A stretch of 64,000 bases of DNA from Mytilinidion resinicola (Eukaryota > Ascomycota > Dothideomycetes > Mytilinidiales > Mytilinidiaceae), in assembly GCF_010093595.1 (NCBI RefSeq), contig NW_022985450.1, positions 1,012,154 through 1,076,153 of the forward strand, read 5' to 3'. How positions within the stretch are numbered: position 1 is the first letter of the stretch; every line of letters begins with the position of its first letter. Made by a program: the position numbers and the translations under genes. Under the pieces are notes generated by a model. The model was not told where the DNA came from. It was given only the letters and a program-made list of their open reading frames with translations, and searched no databases. Of this stretch, positions 23,299-34,812 are shown in pieces.

Positions 23299-24623
23299 TC
23301 AATCAGTTATATGCGCCAGTTGACCTGTCCGGCCACTCTCCTCGCTATACCGCTTCTCAGGCGTCAGCGACTGCAGCCTATGATGCCCACCGCCCATCTC
23401 ATCAAAGTCCGCATCCTGCGCCTGCTCATGTACAACTGCCGTGGTTGTGACGAGCTTGATATCCTTGGCGCCAACACGGAACAAATCGTCTGTGCTCCCG
23501 TTGAGACTTGCAGCGCGACTTCTACTACGGCGTGGGCGGCCCGTTGCTTCGATGACAGTGGCGGCTCCGAAGCGCTTGCTGGAGCTCCAGATGGTGCTGA
23601 ACGTGTCCATGCCATCAGACTCGGACGGCGGGACATCGGAGAGGATCATAATGCGGCGGGTGAAGGTGTACAGGAGGACGTCAAGCCAGCCGTTCGAAGT
23701 TATCATGCAAGCTGAGAAGCAGAGGCGGCCGAGGGACGGGTTGTGGTTGCTCATGCTGGCCATGCGGGCGGAGGCGAGCGGCAGCGTGCACACGATGTAC
23801 ACGAGGGGGTAAACCATCATCATTCTGGAAATGTTCTTGACGTGGTCGGCTTCGGCGGCGCTGTAGTAGCCTGTGCGGAGGCGTTGGAAGAGGATCAGGA
23901 AGATGGTAGCGTAGGTGCCGATGACGCCGAACTCGAAGACAAAGATCCAGAAATAGTGGGTCCAGAGCTGGAGAGTGTTAGGGCTATTGGAGTGAAGATG
24001 TGTGATAAGATGTACTTACTCTGACCAGGGCGAAGTCATGGTGTACCCAACACTATGATATCTGAGTTAGTGACGGATATCAAAGGGAGTGGAAGGCCAC
24101 TTACCCAAGCACCTGCACGAACATATATTTCATGTGGATGGAGTCCGACACCAATGAGCGCCATGATATAGACGAAAGCCCACAAGGCGGCAAGCGTGGC
24201 AATGAAGTAGCGGGTCCTCAACCGGTAGTTGAGTATCACTGACGCAAGGGTATGGATTCCGATGGCAAAGCACATAACCCCACTGGCAAGATCCCCCGTG
24301 GAAACAAACCAACCCTGGGCCCAGCATATTCGCGTACCGACGGCAATCTTGTTCAGGCGAAGCCATTCCGTGTTGAGCAGGAAGGCTATGGACTGCTGGA
24401 TATCGGCGAAGACGAGATTTAGAATGAGAATGACAAACTGGCTGCTCCGCTTCGCCTTGATATGCCATCGGATGACTCGATATAAGAGAATGGAGAACAG
24501 AGAAAAGGAGGCAAAGAATGAAATGAACCCAAGGGCCGACACTGCCCTCAGCCAGAGTCGGATATGGTGGGGGAGGGGATCGAGCGAGGACGAGTCGACA
24601 TCGAGAGAGCCGGCCTTGGTCAT
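23299..24623 (-). CDS. Seven-transmembrane receptor of the Git3 / cAMP-receptor-like group
   Basis: A plasma-membrane G-protein-coupled receptor candidate for nutrient or carbon sensing. Exons read 24623-24105, 24052-24020 (33 nt) and 23967-23299, for 406 residues. Helix 1 is SALGFISFFASFSLFSILLYRV and helix 2 FVILILNLVFADIQQSIAFLL. Cys and Trp occur in the loop before helix 3 (RICWAQGW). A GAWCW motif falls on the first intron, as in other fungal members. After helix 5 comes a short loop and DHVKNISRMMMVYPLVYIVCTLPLA, which resembles the Gpa2-interacting region of Git3-type receptors. The C-terminal ~120 residues are hydrophilic and Ser/Arg-rich, with likely phosphorylation sites. I prefer MTKAG as start. 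A Met at 24797 is in frame but adds an unlikely extension. The ligand is unknown. Confidence 0.82.
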
Positions 24624-27600
24624 GACTGCGGGTAGGAAAGCTGGAGAAAGCCTCGACGCCGAACAAAGGCACGCGGACAACAAGACGAAGTATATGTCTC
24701 GGACTAGGTGAAGTAACGTAGGTGGTGGGGTTATTACGGTGGAGGTAGTGGTTGAAAAAAGCTTGGCAGGTCCAAAAAGCTTAGGCCACCGTAACAACTA
24801 CCTCGACCGTGACAACCCCATCACCGACGTTATATGGATCTCTAGCCCCGCTTTGACGCAGTGCGAAAGTAAGAACGATCTGTGCCGCAGATTTAGTGTC
24901 CACGGGCCGCACACGAGCTGGTGTGGGCCGAGATGATCTTCTGGCGCTGCTGAAGGCGCCGAGAGGGGCAGAGGGCACCATGTTCCGCGCCCCGTGAATG
25001 GCTGGACTCTGACTGACAGGGCAGGGATAAAGCATGCTCGACACCCTGTGTAGGGCGAAGAAGGGTGGCAAGCCGGTGGTGTGGTGGTGATGGCAGAAAG
25101 GCATGTGGTAAGGCTGCACGTTGCTCAGGGGCTAAGCGGGGCCTCGATGCGATGGGGCGGCCCGCGCGTGGTGAGTGCTCTTTCGGCGCTTCTCGACCTG
25201 ATGCACGCTAGGTTTGCATCCTTTACGCTCCACCATCGTCCTTCGTACGCAATTCTCGCTCCCAGCGCCAGGTCCACGGCTTGCCTAATGATCCTATGCC
25301 GGTCGATGGGCTCGATACGTATATAACATCCTTTTCGCGCAAGCACGAGGCTCGTGTCGGTCGTCAGCGCTGGCTTTTGAGTTGCGCGCACGGGTCCCAC
25401 CATCTTGGCTCACCACGACCTTCTGCTTTGCGGTAGCGTTGCTGATACCAAGTTTGGCCAGGAGTAGTAGTCTGTGCCCTGTTTGTACGACTTTCAACAT
25501 CATCAGATGGTCGGGGTCGGATCGTCCGTCTACATCTTCAACCTGTGCCTCACTTGCTTCACCCCGCTCGACTTCATACAGTAGCCCCGATCCCTGTGTC
25601 TGTCCAGCAGCTCTCTTCCAAATCACTGGGACGGAAGCATCGGACCCCGCGACCTCTTGTCATCCATGCCTGACACCATATTTTCCTTTCCACGCGATTA
25701 CATGCATCTGTTGTTGGTGGCTGGCTGTACAACATGTGAGCCTGTGCTCGCGGTTCCCGGATACGCCCATCTGTGGCCTTCACCATCTCGTTTCAACTTC
25801 TTCTCAAGCTGGCTAGTGAGGATTATCCCACAAAGTGTTGCCGGCGCCACCGACGGCTGGTGCGAACTCCTCTAACATCGTCGGCCGTGCGAGGGTAGAA
25901 AACTTTGCGGGGTCGTCCAGGGACCCCCGGGCGCATCGCTTGCGTGTGTGTAAGGAATCTGAATCAGGTCCAGACATGGGCAGGGCTGGGGTCAAGCATT
26001 GGAAAATTTGAACGCTTGTGGACCGGGCCGAGTTGGTCCTTTGCTCGTTTTCCTCTTTCAGTATCGTATCCCATCTTGGAAAGGCAGGTAAGCCGTGACG
26101 TTAATTATTTGGCATCACGTGGCAATCACGTGCCTGGACGTGGTGAGGGAGAAAGAATTGATTTATTCTACCCTGGCCTTCCCGAGGCCCCTGGGTATGG
26201 AATGAGGGTATGGAATGAAGATCATCTACTTCCTCTAACTCCTTCCTTACGCTGAAGGTCCCATCCTCTCAATGACCCGTGAGATCTACTATTCTAGCCA
26301 ACGAGGTCCTCCCGGAGTCGAGCCTACAGAGCATAGACTTTAATTAAAGATTGCCGTCATTTGAGGCTCCTTTTCCCCGCCCTCCACCTATCGAACCATC
26401 ACGGAGTCTGTCCCGCTCCCGACGTCCCCCACCCGTAAATTCCGTGCCGATCCGTGATGCCTAGCTATGACTATAGCCTGGTTTACGGCCTAAATTCCAG
26501 GGTTCAAGGTTGTATCAGGTGTGATATTCAGCGCTTCTGATGCATTCCAAACAATGCCCTATTTCAAGTCGTCTGACTTATCTTTTGCCTCGAACACCGA
26601 ATCGAACGAGAATATCAATCTCAATTGGTATGGGAAATTGATCGGATTGGGACTAGGCTACCACTGTCCAGTGTCATGATAAGAGAAGGCTATTTCACAC
26701 GTGCTGTGCTTTGCACTTATGCGAGTGCTGTGCGGTAGGTATTGCGTTGTCGTTCTAGACTCGCCCTCCAGTAGAACTCACGTGAAGGACCAGCTAACGC
26801 CGACCGAACACTTGAAGTCGCTGTCGCAGGCGTTTTCAACAACTTCGGAGACAGTGATCTTGTCTGATGCGAAGGTAAAGTCAAGACTTATTCCGGCTAA
26901 TGTTCTCTCAAAAATCAGCTAGTCAGATAATCCCGTTCCAGGGTCAAGATGCGTGGAACTTACCATTTACCGTCCCAAATTTACTCGTTACATCTTTCGT
27001 TCCGTTAATTGCGGATACGAACTTCATTGTAGGAAATTAACATACCCTAATCGTTTACTGAGTCTTTCTCCTTCATAGAACCTAAGAGGTCGTCAAATAT
27101 CTTCTGGGCCTGCATGATTCACCTAACAGTACCAGGAAGAGGCTTAGTAATGATTCTGAGCGGTTCGCTCCGGAGTATTCATGGAGCGTTGTCGCCAAGA
27201 CTCGGGAGGCTCCCTGCTGCATTCATTCCATCTCTCGTTTGCCAGACTAATTCCTTCGAGCAATCTTATGGTAACTCGAGGTACCCTCTGATGGCCCAGG
27301 CCGTCTCACCGCTTGAAGAATGGGCTACCCGTAGACAAAACCACAGCTCGACACCTGACCCGAGTAGGGCCGCGATTGAATTAACTGGTATTGGACATTG
27401 CGGAGTATCGTGCACAGCGGCACGTCCCTAGAGTTTTCCCGTGATGAATTAAAAATTACCATTTTATTGATTGATTCGGAGCCCTGAAGCCAAGGAAGAT
27501 TTCACAAGCATTCCTTGACACAGCCATTGTAAGACAACGAGACATATCTTAGCCGTGCCCCGTGGCTATCTATTCTAATTTCTGGTCTCAATAATCATTT

Positions 27601-27752
27601 AGTTCTTGAAAAAGCTTCGGCGTGAGGGTATCGGCTCGGTCGATTCTGGACGATTAGATATGGTCCACTTCTATTTCTGCAGTAATTATCGTCAACGCTT
27701 ACCGATCTTATATGAGACGCCGTTAGGTAAATTAAGAGTTTATAACATGGCT
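24624..27752. other. 3.1-kb region upstream of the receptor gene, no gene recognised
   Basis: Several frames of 70-145 codons overlap on opposite strands (25382-25816 plus; 25294-25626 minus; 27114-27431 plus) and show no family motif. Part of this should be the receptor promoter and leader. From about 26.3 kb the composition becomes more AT-rich. No repeat or tRNA is seen. Confidence 0.45.
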
Positions 27753-28993
27753 CTACATGACCCAGCACTTGTCCGATAACAACAGCTGGTAGTATTTATT
27801 CTGAAGCTTAGCTTTCTGGAGCTCGAGGTCCTGTTTATGCTTTTCTTCCATGGTTCGACGCCGATGCTCTTCCTCTTCAAGTAATTTCTCGTTAGCCTGC
27901 ATCTGCTGTAAAAGCTGTTCCTTTTCCTTCTTATACTTTTCCTCCATCTGCCGTCTTAATTCTTCCCTACCCACCTTCATCTTCTGCAGCTCCTCGCGAT
28001 ACGTCCGCATCTCTTTCTCGGTCTCAGCCTTCAGCTCTTCCAATTCTTCTCTACTTTCTTCGTCTTTCCTCGTTAGGGCCTCTTGAAGCTCCTTACGAAT
28101 TAATGCTATCCTTTCCTCATTTGCTTTGTTCTGCTTCTCGGCTTCCGATACCACTTCCTTCCCAGCCGCAGTTTCATTCAGCTCCAGCCCTTTATCGACC
28201 ATATCACTTTGAATATCCAGGGTCACCGGTCTTTTCTTCCTTATGAGATATTGGATTATCTCCAATGCTGATTCTCGACCTCGATCTTGGCGAAAAACCC
28301 TGCTACCATGATCGATCATCGCTTTCCAGAATTCAGCCTTGAGTTGAGATTCGTGATCTTCTGCTGTCTCAAGCGAGATTGCACTCCACCTCGTTGTCGC
28401 AAGAACTACGCTTCCGAGACCCTCCTCTCCACAGAGCTTTTGAAACATGATCAGGTTCTTCAAGCCCGTGCCTGTCACCCGTGGGTCCTGTATGCGATGC
28501 AGGTATATTATACCTGTCAGCTTAATGTCGTGTGTATACGCAGCGGTGAGCCAGTGAGCGACTTCTCGTAGAATCTCGGTGTCGGACTTGTATGTATCGT
28601 CGAAGCCAGGGGTATCAACGAGAAATATCTTGGAGCCATCGGGAAGGTTGCAACGCGAAATTTCCACGGTGGCAGTGCCTGCTCAGGTCTATCATTAGTT
28701 CACTCGAACTATATTGCTGACTGCGCATCGATAGACGTTCGTACAAGCTTCAAGGCCGTGGCCGATCTTCATTTCCCTCTCGGAAAAATACGAGATCAAC
28801 GTTGTTTTTCCCGTCCCCGTTATACCCATGACCGCAATGACAATGTCATTTGGTCTGAAGCAAACAATTTAGTGGGTCTGGCATGTTGCATAAGTATTGG
28901 CGATTGCACTTACCTAAGCTCTGGGAGGTCTGGCTGGGTGGGATACGCGATGGCTTTACCTTTCAACGATGATCCTCCAGTCGATCTCGACAT
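27753..28993 (-). CDS. AIG1/GIMAP-like GTPase with coiled coil and C-terminal CaaX box (paralogue A)
   Basis: Exons read 28993-28914, 28854-28745 and 28678-27753, giving 371 residues. The P-loop GITGTGKT is at 37-44, preceded by DIVIAVM. The G3 motif DTPGF is at 85-89. VLATTRW stands where NKxD-like base-recognition motifs lie in relatives. Family segments follow: GIIYLHRIQDPR, the EFWKAM helix and LDIQSDMV. From about residue 185 to 355 the chain is a Glu/Lys/Gln-rich coiled coil. The last four residues are CWVM, a good CaaX prenylation box. The gene is the first of four paralogues here. It is divergent from paralogue B, with 721 bases between the start codons. Function is unknown; plant and animal AIG1/GIMAP proteins act in immunity, but that cannot be carried over directly. 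The intron after residue 63 is in the same place in all four genes. Confidence 0.85.
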
Positions 28994-29714
28994 TTTTGTG
29001 TATAAAACAGAAGGGTCTCCAAAGTACTAATTTACTGAAAAGTCACACGCTGCTGAGGATGTAGACGTAGTATGATGGATTATGACCTGAAAGTGGTCCT
29101 AGGAAGTACCCTTCAGAATAGGAGCACGAAACGAACCGCGGCGATTAAGTATGTCATCAAAAGCACAAGAGGCTGAAAAGGCGACGCACATCAAGTCTCT
29201 TTCTTTCTCAGTGGAGGGTACCATCTGGGTTTGCATTTCAAAGCGGCTATCCGAATATGCAGCGCTCTGCAATGTTGCGTGGGGTAGCAGCTTAAACTTG
29301 CCCTAGAATATTGCGGATTGCCGAGAATTCGGGTCATATGCAACTCACCGGAAAGGCGGAGGGGCACGGGAGGACTGTAAAACATAATTGGTCACGGTAT
29401 GCCTCTCTTCCTTATCGTGGTGCAGCAAACGGTTGCCTTTCGAGGATGTTCAAGGAAGCACAAGGAATCTCAGCCGCACTCTAGGCTACAGACTGCAACT
29501 TGATCACAACCCCATGGACACCAGCCTCAGCCACGCGAATACCAGATGCACTGCCTTGGTCCTCGCATCGGCTGAGAGCGTTCATCGAACTGCTTAGCAA
29601 TGTAAGAACTAAAGGTCTCGCATGTCGAGGATCCTACTGCAGTCTTCAACCACCAAACGATTAATCCTGGGCCCAGCCTCGTCGTCGAGACACACCTCGA
29701 CATCATAAGTCAAC
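28994..29714. promoter_or_regulatory. Divergent intergenic region between GTPase genes A and B
   Basis: The two start codons face away across 721 bases, so both promoters lie here. No TATA box or recognisable operator is seen. Short frames in it have no motif. Confidence 0.4.
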
Positions 29715-30999
29715 ATGCCAGATGGCCAAGACGAAATTGTTATCGCTGTAATGGGAATGACTGGAGTTGGTAAAAGCACATTTATCAAAACAGTGACACA
29801 AAGAACCGACATCGTGATTGGCCATACATTGAACAGCCGTAAGAGATCTACTGAGTCCTCAAGCTGAAGCCTGTCTAACATCACAGCTCATAGAAACTAG
29901 CGAAGTGCAGGAATACGAATTCTGGGACGCAGGCGTCAAGTACGTTCTCGTCGACACTCCAGGCTTCGACGACACGCACCAATCCGATCAAGTCATCACA
30001 ACCAAGATTCTACAATGGCTCGCATCTTCATACAGGAAACGCGCTCTGCTAAATGGAGTCGTGTACCTCCACCGGCTATCTGACCCGCGTATGGGTGGCA
30101 AAGCGCTCTCAAATTTATTCATGTTCAGACGACTATGCGGCCCTCAAGCTTTGAAAAGCGTTATACTAGCCACGACCTTTTGGGAATCCCTCTCTCCGTC
30201 CGAGCTGGGAAGCCGGGAAGAAGAACTAGTTGACCCCAAAAAGGACTTCTGGTCTAAAATGGTGGCTAAAGGGTCTCAGGTGAAGAGGCTAGGTCTGGAT
30301 AGAGAATCTGGTCTGGGAATGATTAGAGAGATTGCGAAAAACCACAAAGTCACTTTCCAAGTGCAAGATGATATCGTCAACCATGGCGTGGATATCCAAG
30401 ACGCAGCGCGCGAAGCGATGAGTGCCTCTCAAAAGGGCTTCGACGAAGCTGCAGAACGTCTATTGGAAGACATCAGGCAGGCTGGGAAGGCCAATAAACC
30501 TCCGCGATGGGAGCGCCCTCGACTTGATTCTCTGGCGATGGAGATGTTGGAGGAGGAGAAGCGATGGGATGAGCAAATACAGGAACAACGAAAGGCAGAA
30601 CTGGATGATCTAGCGAAAGTAGTGGAACAGCAAAGGGAAAGCATTAGGCGTCGCAGAGAGCAAAATTCTAAAGGCTATGGCATAAGGGAGAATATCGAAA
30701 GAAGCAATCATAAAGTCCAGAAAAATGGAGATTGTAAGGAACATAAGGTACCGAAGGGAACAAGACCGAGGTGTTCGAGTTGTAGGATTAAGATCGGTCG
30801 CAAGGGATTTTATCGTAAGTTCTCATTCTCTTAACTGGCAAGTCATCGAAAATGAAGATGCTAATCATTATGCACACTAGATTGTTGTCTGTGTGAACAG
30901 CGATGTTTCTTACAATGCGTTGAGTGTGGAAGCCAATGTCCAAACACAAGTCATCCGGAAATGCGTTTGGTTAAATCTACCTTTTTCTGGTTTATATAG
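29715..30999 (+). CDS. AIG1/GIMAP-like GTPase with C-terminal Cys/His cluster (paralogue B)
   Basis: Exons read 29715-29838, 29894-30814 and 30881-30999, for 387 residues. P-loop GMTGVGKS is at 14-21 and DTPGFDDT at 62-69. LATTFW replaces a classical G4 motif. GVVYLHRLSDPR and DFWSKM are shared with its paralogues. After a Glu/Arg-rich helical part, residues 335-373 hold a compact metal-binding-looking cluster: C335-x2-C338, H349-C350-C351-x-C353, C357-x3-C361-x2-C364-x3-C368 and H373. Its spacing resembles a ZZ-type or treble-clef finger. The last intron falls inside this cluster, and without splicing the frame stops before it, so the cluster is easily missed. The N-terminus is short, with no extension before the GTPase domain. 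It converges on gene C with only 82 bases between the stop codons. Confidence 0.83.
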
Positions 31000-31081
31000 C
31001 ACTTATGGATGTATGTATGTCAAAAGCGCACAACTCATCAATCACACTCAAACAAAGACAAAGTTTTGATACTCGTGTTTT

Positions 31082-32970
31082 TCAATTGTAATTACGTCGG
31101 AGTACTAGTGGCTTGTCTGGTCTCCTCAAGGGCCCAGAGATCCGAATCTCCCCTGCATACCCCGGTGAAACGAGTACAGTGTTGTACTTCAACGTCTCAT
31201 CCGTCCTCCGAGACTCGTTTGGAGGATCGACAATCATGGTACTGGGATTCCGTAAGGTCTGTCCCCGATTCTCGAGTATCGGCTCGGATTGCTTCTTGCT
31301 CGAGCGATCGCTTTCTCGATAATCGCGATAAGAGTAAGGTTGGGAACTGCTTGACCTCCGGACCAGGCCCGGCCTCCCGTTGGAGCTACTGTCCGTATTC
31401 TTGGACCTAGTAGGTACGGTATCGTGACGTGGCTGTGAACGAGGCCTATCCATGCGGACCTCCGGTGGCTGTGGAAAAGAAACGCTTTGGCGCTGATGAT
31501 TACTGACTAGTGACCGAGGAAATGAAAAGGAGCGATATGACGACGCAGCTTTTCGCATATCCCTTGTAGGTAGGGCACTTCTGAGAAGCTTCTCCCACCA
31601 TGTCCATTGAAGCTCCACACTACCATTTCCAACCGCATGTTGTTCATTCTGCTGTCCAAGGCGCCTGTTATCGATAGTGAGGCGGCCCCTGTCACGGTCA
31701 TGGCTTCTCTCTACGCAATGTAAGGTGTGCTCTATATCATGGGTTTGTTTCACATCCTCCTCAACTTCTTTTTCGTACTTGTCACCTTCTTGGAGTAGGC
31801 TTGCATACCGATCTGCCCGTTCTTCGGCAAGATCCTCGAAGGTCACTTCGAGGTCATCTGTCTGTGTGTATGTTCGCTGAATCAAGCCTTCATATTCATG
31901 TCGCTGGGCTGAGATCGCTGAGATCGTTGCTTCATCGTGATCCTGTAGGGCCTCCTCCATAATCCCTTCCAGTTCGGCGATCTCCTTCTTCTGTCTTTTA
32001 CGAACTTCGTAAAGTTCACCAAGCAAATAACGCCCTGCGCTGGTTTCATCCAGCGCCTTGTCTTCATTAATCAGTTGCCGTTGGATGTCCATCACGACTG
32101 AAGGATTCATGGACGCAGCACGAGAAAGGATATCACGTGCGGAATTAGCATCCCCTTCATGACGCATAACAGTAGCGCCACCGTTCACCATTCGGCCCCA
32201 GAATTCGGCTTTGTCCTTCAGTGTCTTTTCTCGATCAACGGCGATTGCACGGTCTTCTACCCCGAGGGATTCCCACATAGTGCTAACGAGGACAACGTAT
32301 GGAAAGCATTGCGATCCGCAAAGAGCTTCGAATAAGCGAATGCTTCGAAGCGCCGAGCCGGCAATCCTGGGCTCTGAAATCCTGTGAAGATATATGATTC
32401 CAGCTAAGCTGACTTCATTTTTGCGTAAGACTCCTAGGATGAATGCAATCTCCTTCAAAAGGTCTGCATCGGATCTTGACGTGTCGTTAAAGCCTGGGGT
32501 ATCGATCAAATGCAAGTTCTGATCTGTTCCATACTCTATGGTATGGACTGTCGCGTCAGAGGTGCCTTATCGCAGTGTCAGTCCTGGACTGTGTTTGATA
32601 CAAAGAAGTGCCTACAGGACTCTAGTGTATGCCCTATTTCCACTGGTCCATCCGTAAGACGGGATATGAACGTGCTTTTCCCTGAGCCTGTGACTCCCAT
32701 TATGACTACTGCGACATCCTTTCTTCTGTTCATGTTCGCTGTTAGCATTAGGCAGCTTGACTGAACTGACGATACCTACGTGAGCGGGCCTGACTGATAT
32801 GTGTCGGCATATCCATCAAAGTCTCTCCGCCTCATCTTTGCATCAGAGCGGACAGCTGAATCCGGTGACTCGACTCGGTCCATGCTTAGTGGTCCTCTTC
32901 TACAGGGGACGTTTTCGGATCGAGAAGTGGGAGTAAATTGTACCTTCTTTGGTGAAGCAGGCTTTCTCAT
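31082..32970 (-). CDS. AIG1/GIMAP-like GTPase with long basic Ser-rich tail (paralogue C)
   Basis: Exons read 32970-32780, 32725-32616 and 32565-31082, giving 594 residues, the longest of the four. A 64-residue basic N-terminal extension precedes P-loop GVTGSGKS (74-81). DTPGFNDT is at 122-129, VSTMW takes the G4 place, and GIIYLHRISEPR and EFWGRM match the paralogues. Residues ~290-390 are predicted coiled coil (KKEIAELEGIMEEAL and the following Glu-rich helix). The last ~200 residues are Arg/Ser/Pro-rich and apparently disordered, with SYRDYRESDRSSKK. There is no CaaX box. Exon 2 is 110 nt, exactly as in paralogue A. It is divergent from gene D, with 528 bases between the starts. Confidence 0.84.
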
Positions 32971-33498
32971 TCTTTACATTTGTTTGTTGAACTCTCCGAG
33001 TTACAGAAAAAGTCGCAGAAGCCCGTCGCGCAGATCGGTCAGCATGTCAAGCGCTCAGCCGTACGCATGAAGAAAGCCGTGTGGGGGCCTTGTGGCAGGG
33101 TTGCTGCAGCGTGGCAACATCAAAAGGCTCGCCTGCAGAAATGTCGGCTATTCTTGACGAACTTGCGGTCTGCTGATAACATCGATAGTCTCGCCATTAC
33201 GTGCCGCAACGGCATTGGGCGGAAAGCCGGCCACCGGTGAACTGATTGAAGCCTTCTCCGAAACGAGCCAGGCTGCAGCTGAGATACATGGTTGCTCACG
33301 ACGAGTTGATGGCCTGCTTGGCACACTCAGAAGGTGGTGTAATTCAGCCACAAAGATCTCGAGTAGGTATCAGGTGCCAGTGGCCGGTGGAGCCAAATCG
33401 TGATTGTCTCTTTAAGAGTTCAGCAGACCTCTCGTGCACCATGCACATAAACTATGCACATGAAACTGGCATTGCTAGCGTGAGTTTCAAGAACAATC
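32971..33498. promoter_or_regulatory. Divergent intergenic region between GTPase genes C and D
   Basis: 528 bases between facing-away start codons, expected to hold both promoters. Several 60-90-codon frames cross it without motifs. Confidence 0.4.
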
Positions 33499-34812
33499 AT
33501 GAATTTCAATCCCGCAGGGAGAGTTGAGTCGAGTGTGATAGCATCTCGACCTATGAGGTCGGCATGCTCACCTTCTTCGCGGTGGGAGTTCCAGCTAACA
33601 ACCAGCAGTGTTGAGGATATATTCATACCTGTTTTGGGCATGACGGGCGCAGGAAAGACTACTTTCATTTCCACCTGTACTCAAGAGAAACCATTGCAAT
33701 CTGGAAGAGGTCTCTCATCGTGTGAGTTTTATGGGGGCGTCGGAGTAGTACAATATATGGATAACTGACCAAGGCCAGGCACGTCGCAGGTCACATTGCA
33801 TACGATGACATATAACGGGAGGACCGTCCATCTCATCGATACTCCAGGTTTTAACGGTACTCACCGGTCGGATGGAGAGACACTGCAAGAGCTTGCATTC
33901 TGGTTAATCGGTGCTTTCCAACGGGAGCTACGAATTAGCGGAATTGTCTACTTACACCAAATAACTGCACCACGGCTTGAAGGAAGTTCTCTACGAGGAC
34001 TAAATGCCTTCAAGGCGTTATGTGGCGAAGAAAGCTATCCCGGTATCGCACTCGCAACAACACGATGGGACGAGGTCGACGAAGACGAAGGAGCACTACG
34101 GCAGCAAGAGCTGTGCAGCAAAGCACATTTTTGGGGTGATTTGAAGAAAGGAGGCTGTCACATAACTAAACTTTCTGTGGGAAGGCCGTCTGCGCTCAAA
34201 CTTATCCAACACATCGTGAAGCAGGACCACAGACTCATCCTACGCCTTCAGCGTCAGATGATCCACGAGAATAAGCTCATTCACGAAACAGACCTTGGTC
34301 AGGTAGTGTATTGCAAGGCCCTCGCCGACCAAGAAGCCCTAGATCGTCTAATGGCGGAAGCGAAGTGCGATTTTGAGAAGGCAGCCTCAGAATTTCACGA
34401 TAGGCGGATAATAGCTTCAAGAAACGCCATGGCAGGAATTTCGACTGAGCTGTCAAAGAAGAAGTCAGAGCTCTCCAATCTCCAGATAGATATGGAATCG
34501 CTGCAGACTATATGGGACAAGAAGATCTGCGAAGAGCTAGAGGAGCTAAGGCGAAAGTCCGAAGAGAACGCCGTTCGTCATCGCAAGAAAACGGAAGAAC
34601 TTGAACGTCTTCGTCAGTCTCCTCTATATTCTCAATCGGTGGAGCATCGCTATGAGGATGAGTTTCGCGAAATCGAGAAAGAACGCAATGAGATTGAGGT
34701 CGTTAGGAGACAGAAGATTGGTGCTCGCAATCACACTTCAATAAGTACAGTAGTTGGTACTGGCCTTGCACTGGGCCAATTCATCGCTATGTTAGCTTGC
34801 ACAGTAATGTAA
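33499..34812 (+). CDS. AIG1/GIMAP-like GTPase with coiled coil, hydrophobic tail and CaaX box (paralogue D)
   Basis: Exons read 33499-33721 and 33779-34812, for 418 residues. P-loop GMTGAGKT is at 47-54 and DTPGF at 95-99. ATTRWDE occupies the G4 position. GIVYLHQITAPR, HFWGDL and LRLQRQMI correspond to the other paralogues. Residues ~245-390 form a Glu/Lys-rich coiled coil. The chain ends with a hydrophobic stretch (VVGTGLALGQFIAMLA) followed by CTVM, which could act as a tail anchor, a CaaX box, or both. Only the shared G2-region intron is present; the earlier one seen in A and C is missing. An alternative start is Met19. It lies between gene C and the HET pseudogene. Confidence 0.83.

Noticed and set aside
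24623..24797. Longer N-terminus for the 7-TM receptor
   Set aside because: The extra 58 residues precede a good start Met and contain an out-of-place hydrophobic stretch; they probably come from the leader.
25294..25816. Overlapping 110- and 144-codon frames on opposite strands
   Set aside because: Neither has a family motif or signal; they mask each other, and this is probably the leader region of the receptor gene.
27114..27431. 105-codon plus-strand frame
   Set aside because: No recognisable domain and no supporting neighbouring exons.
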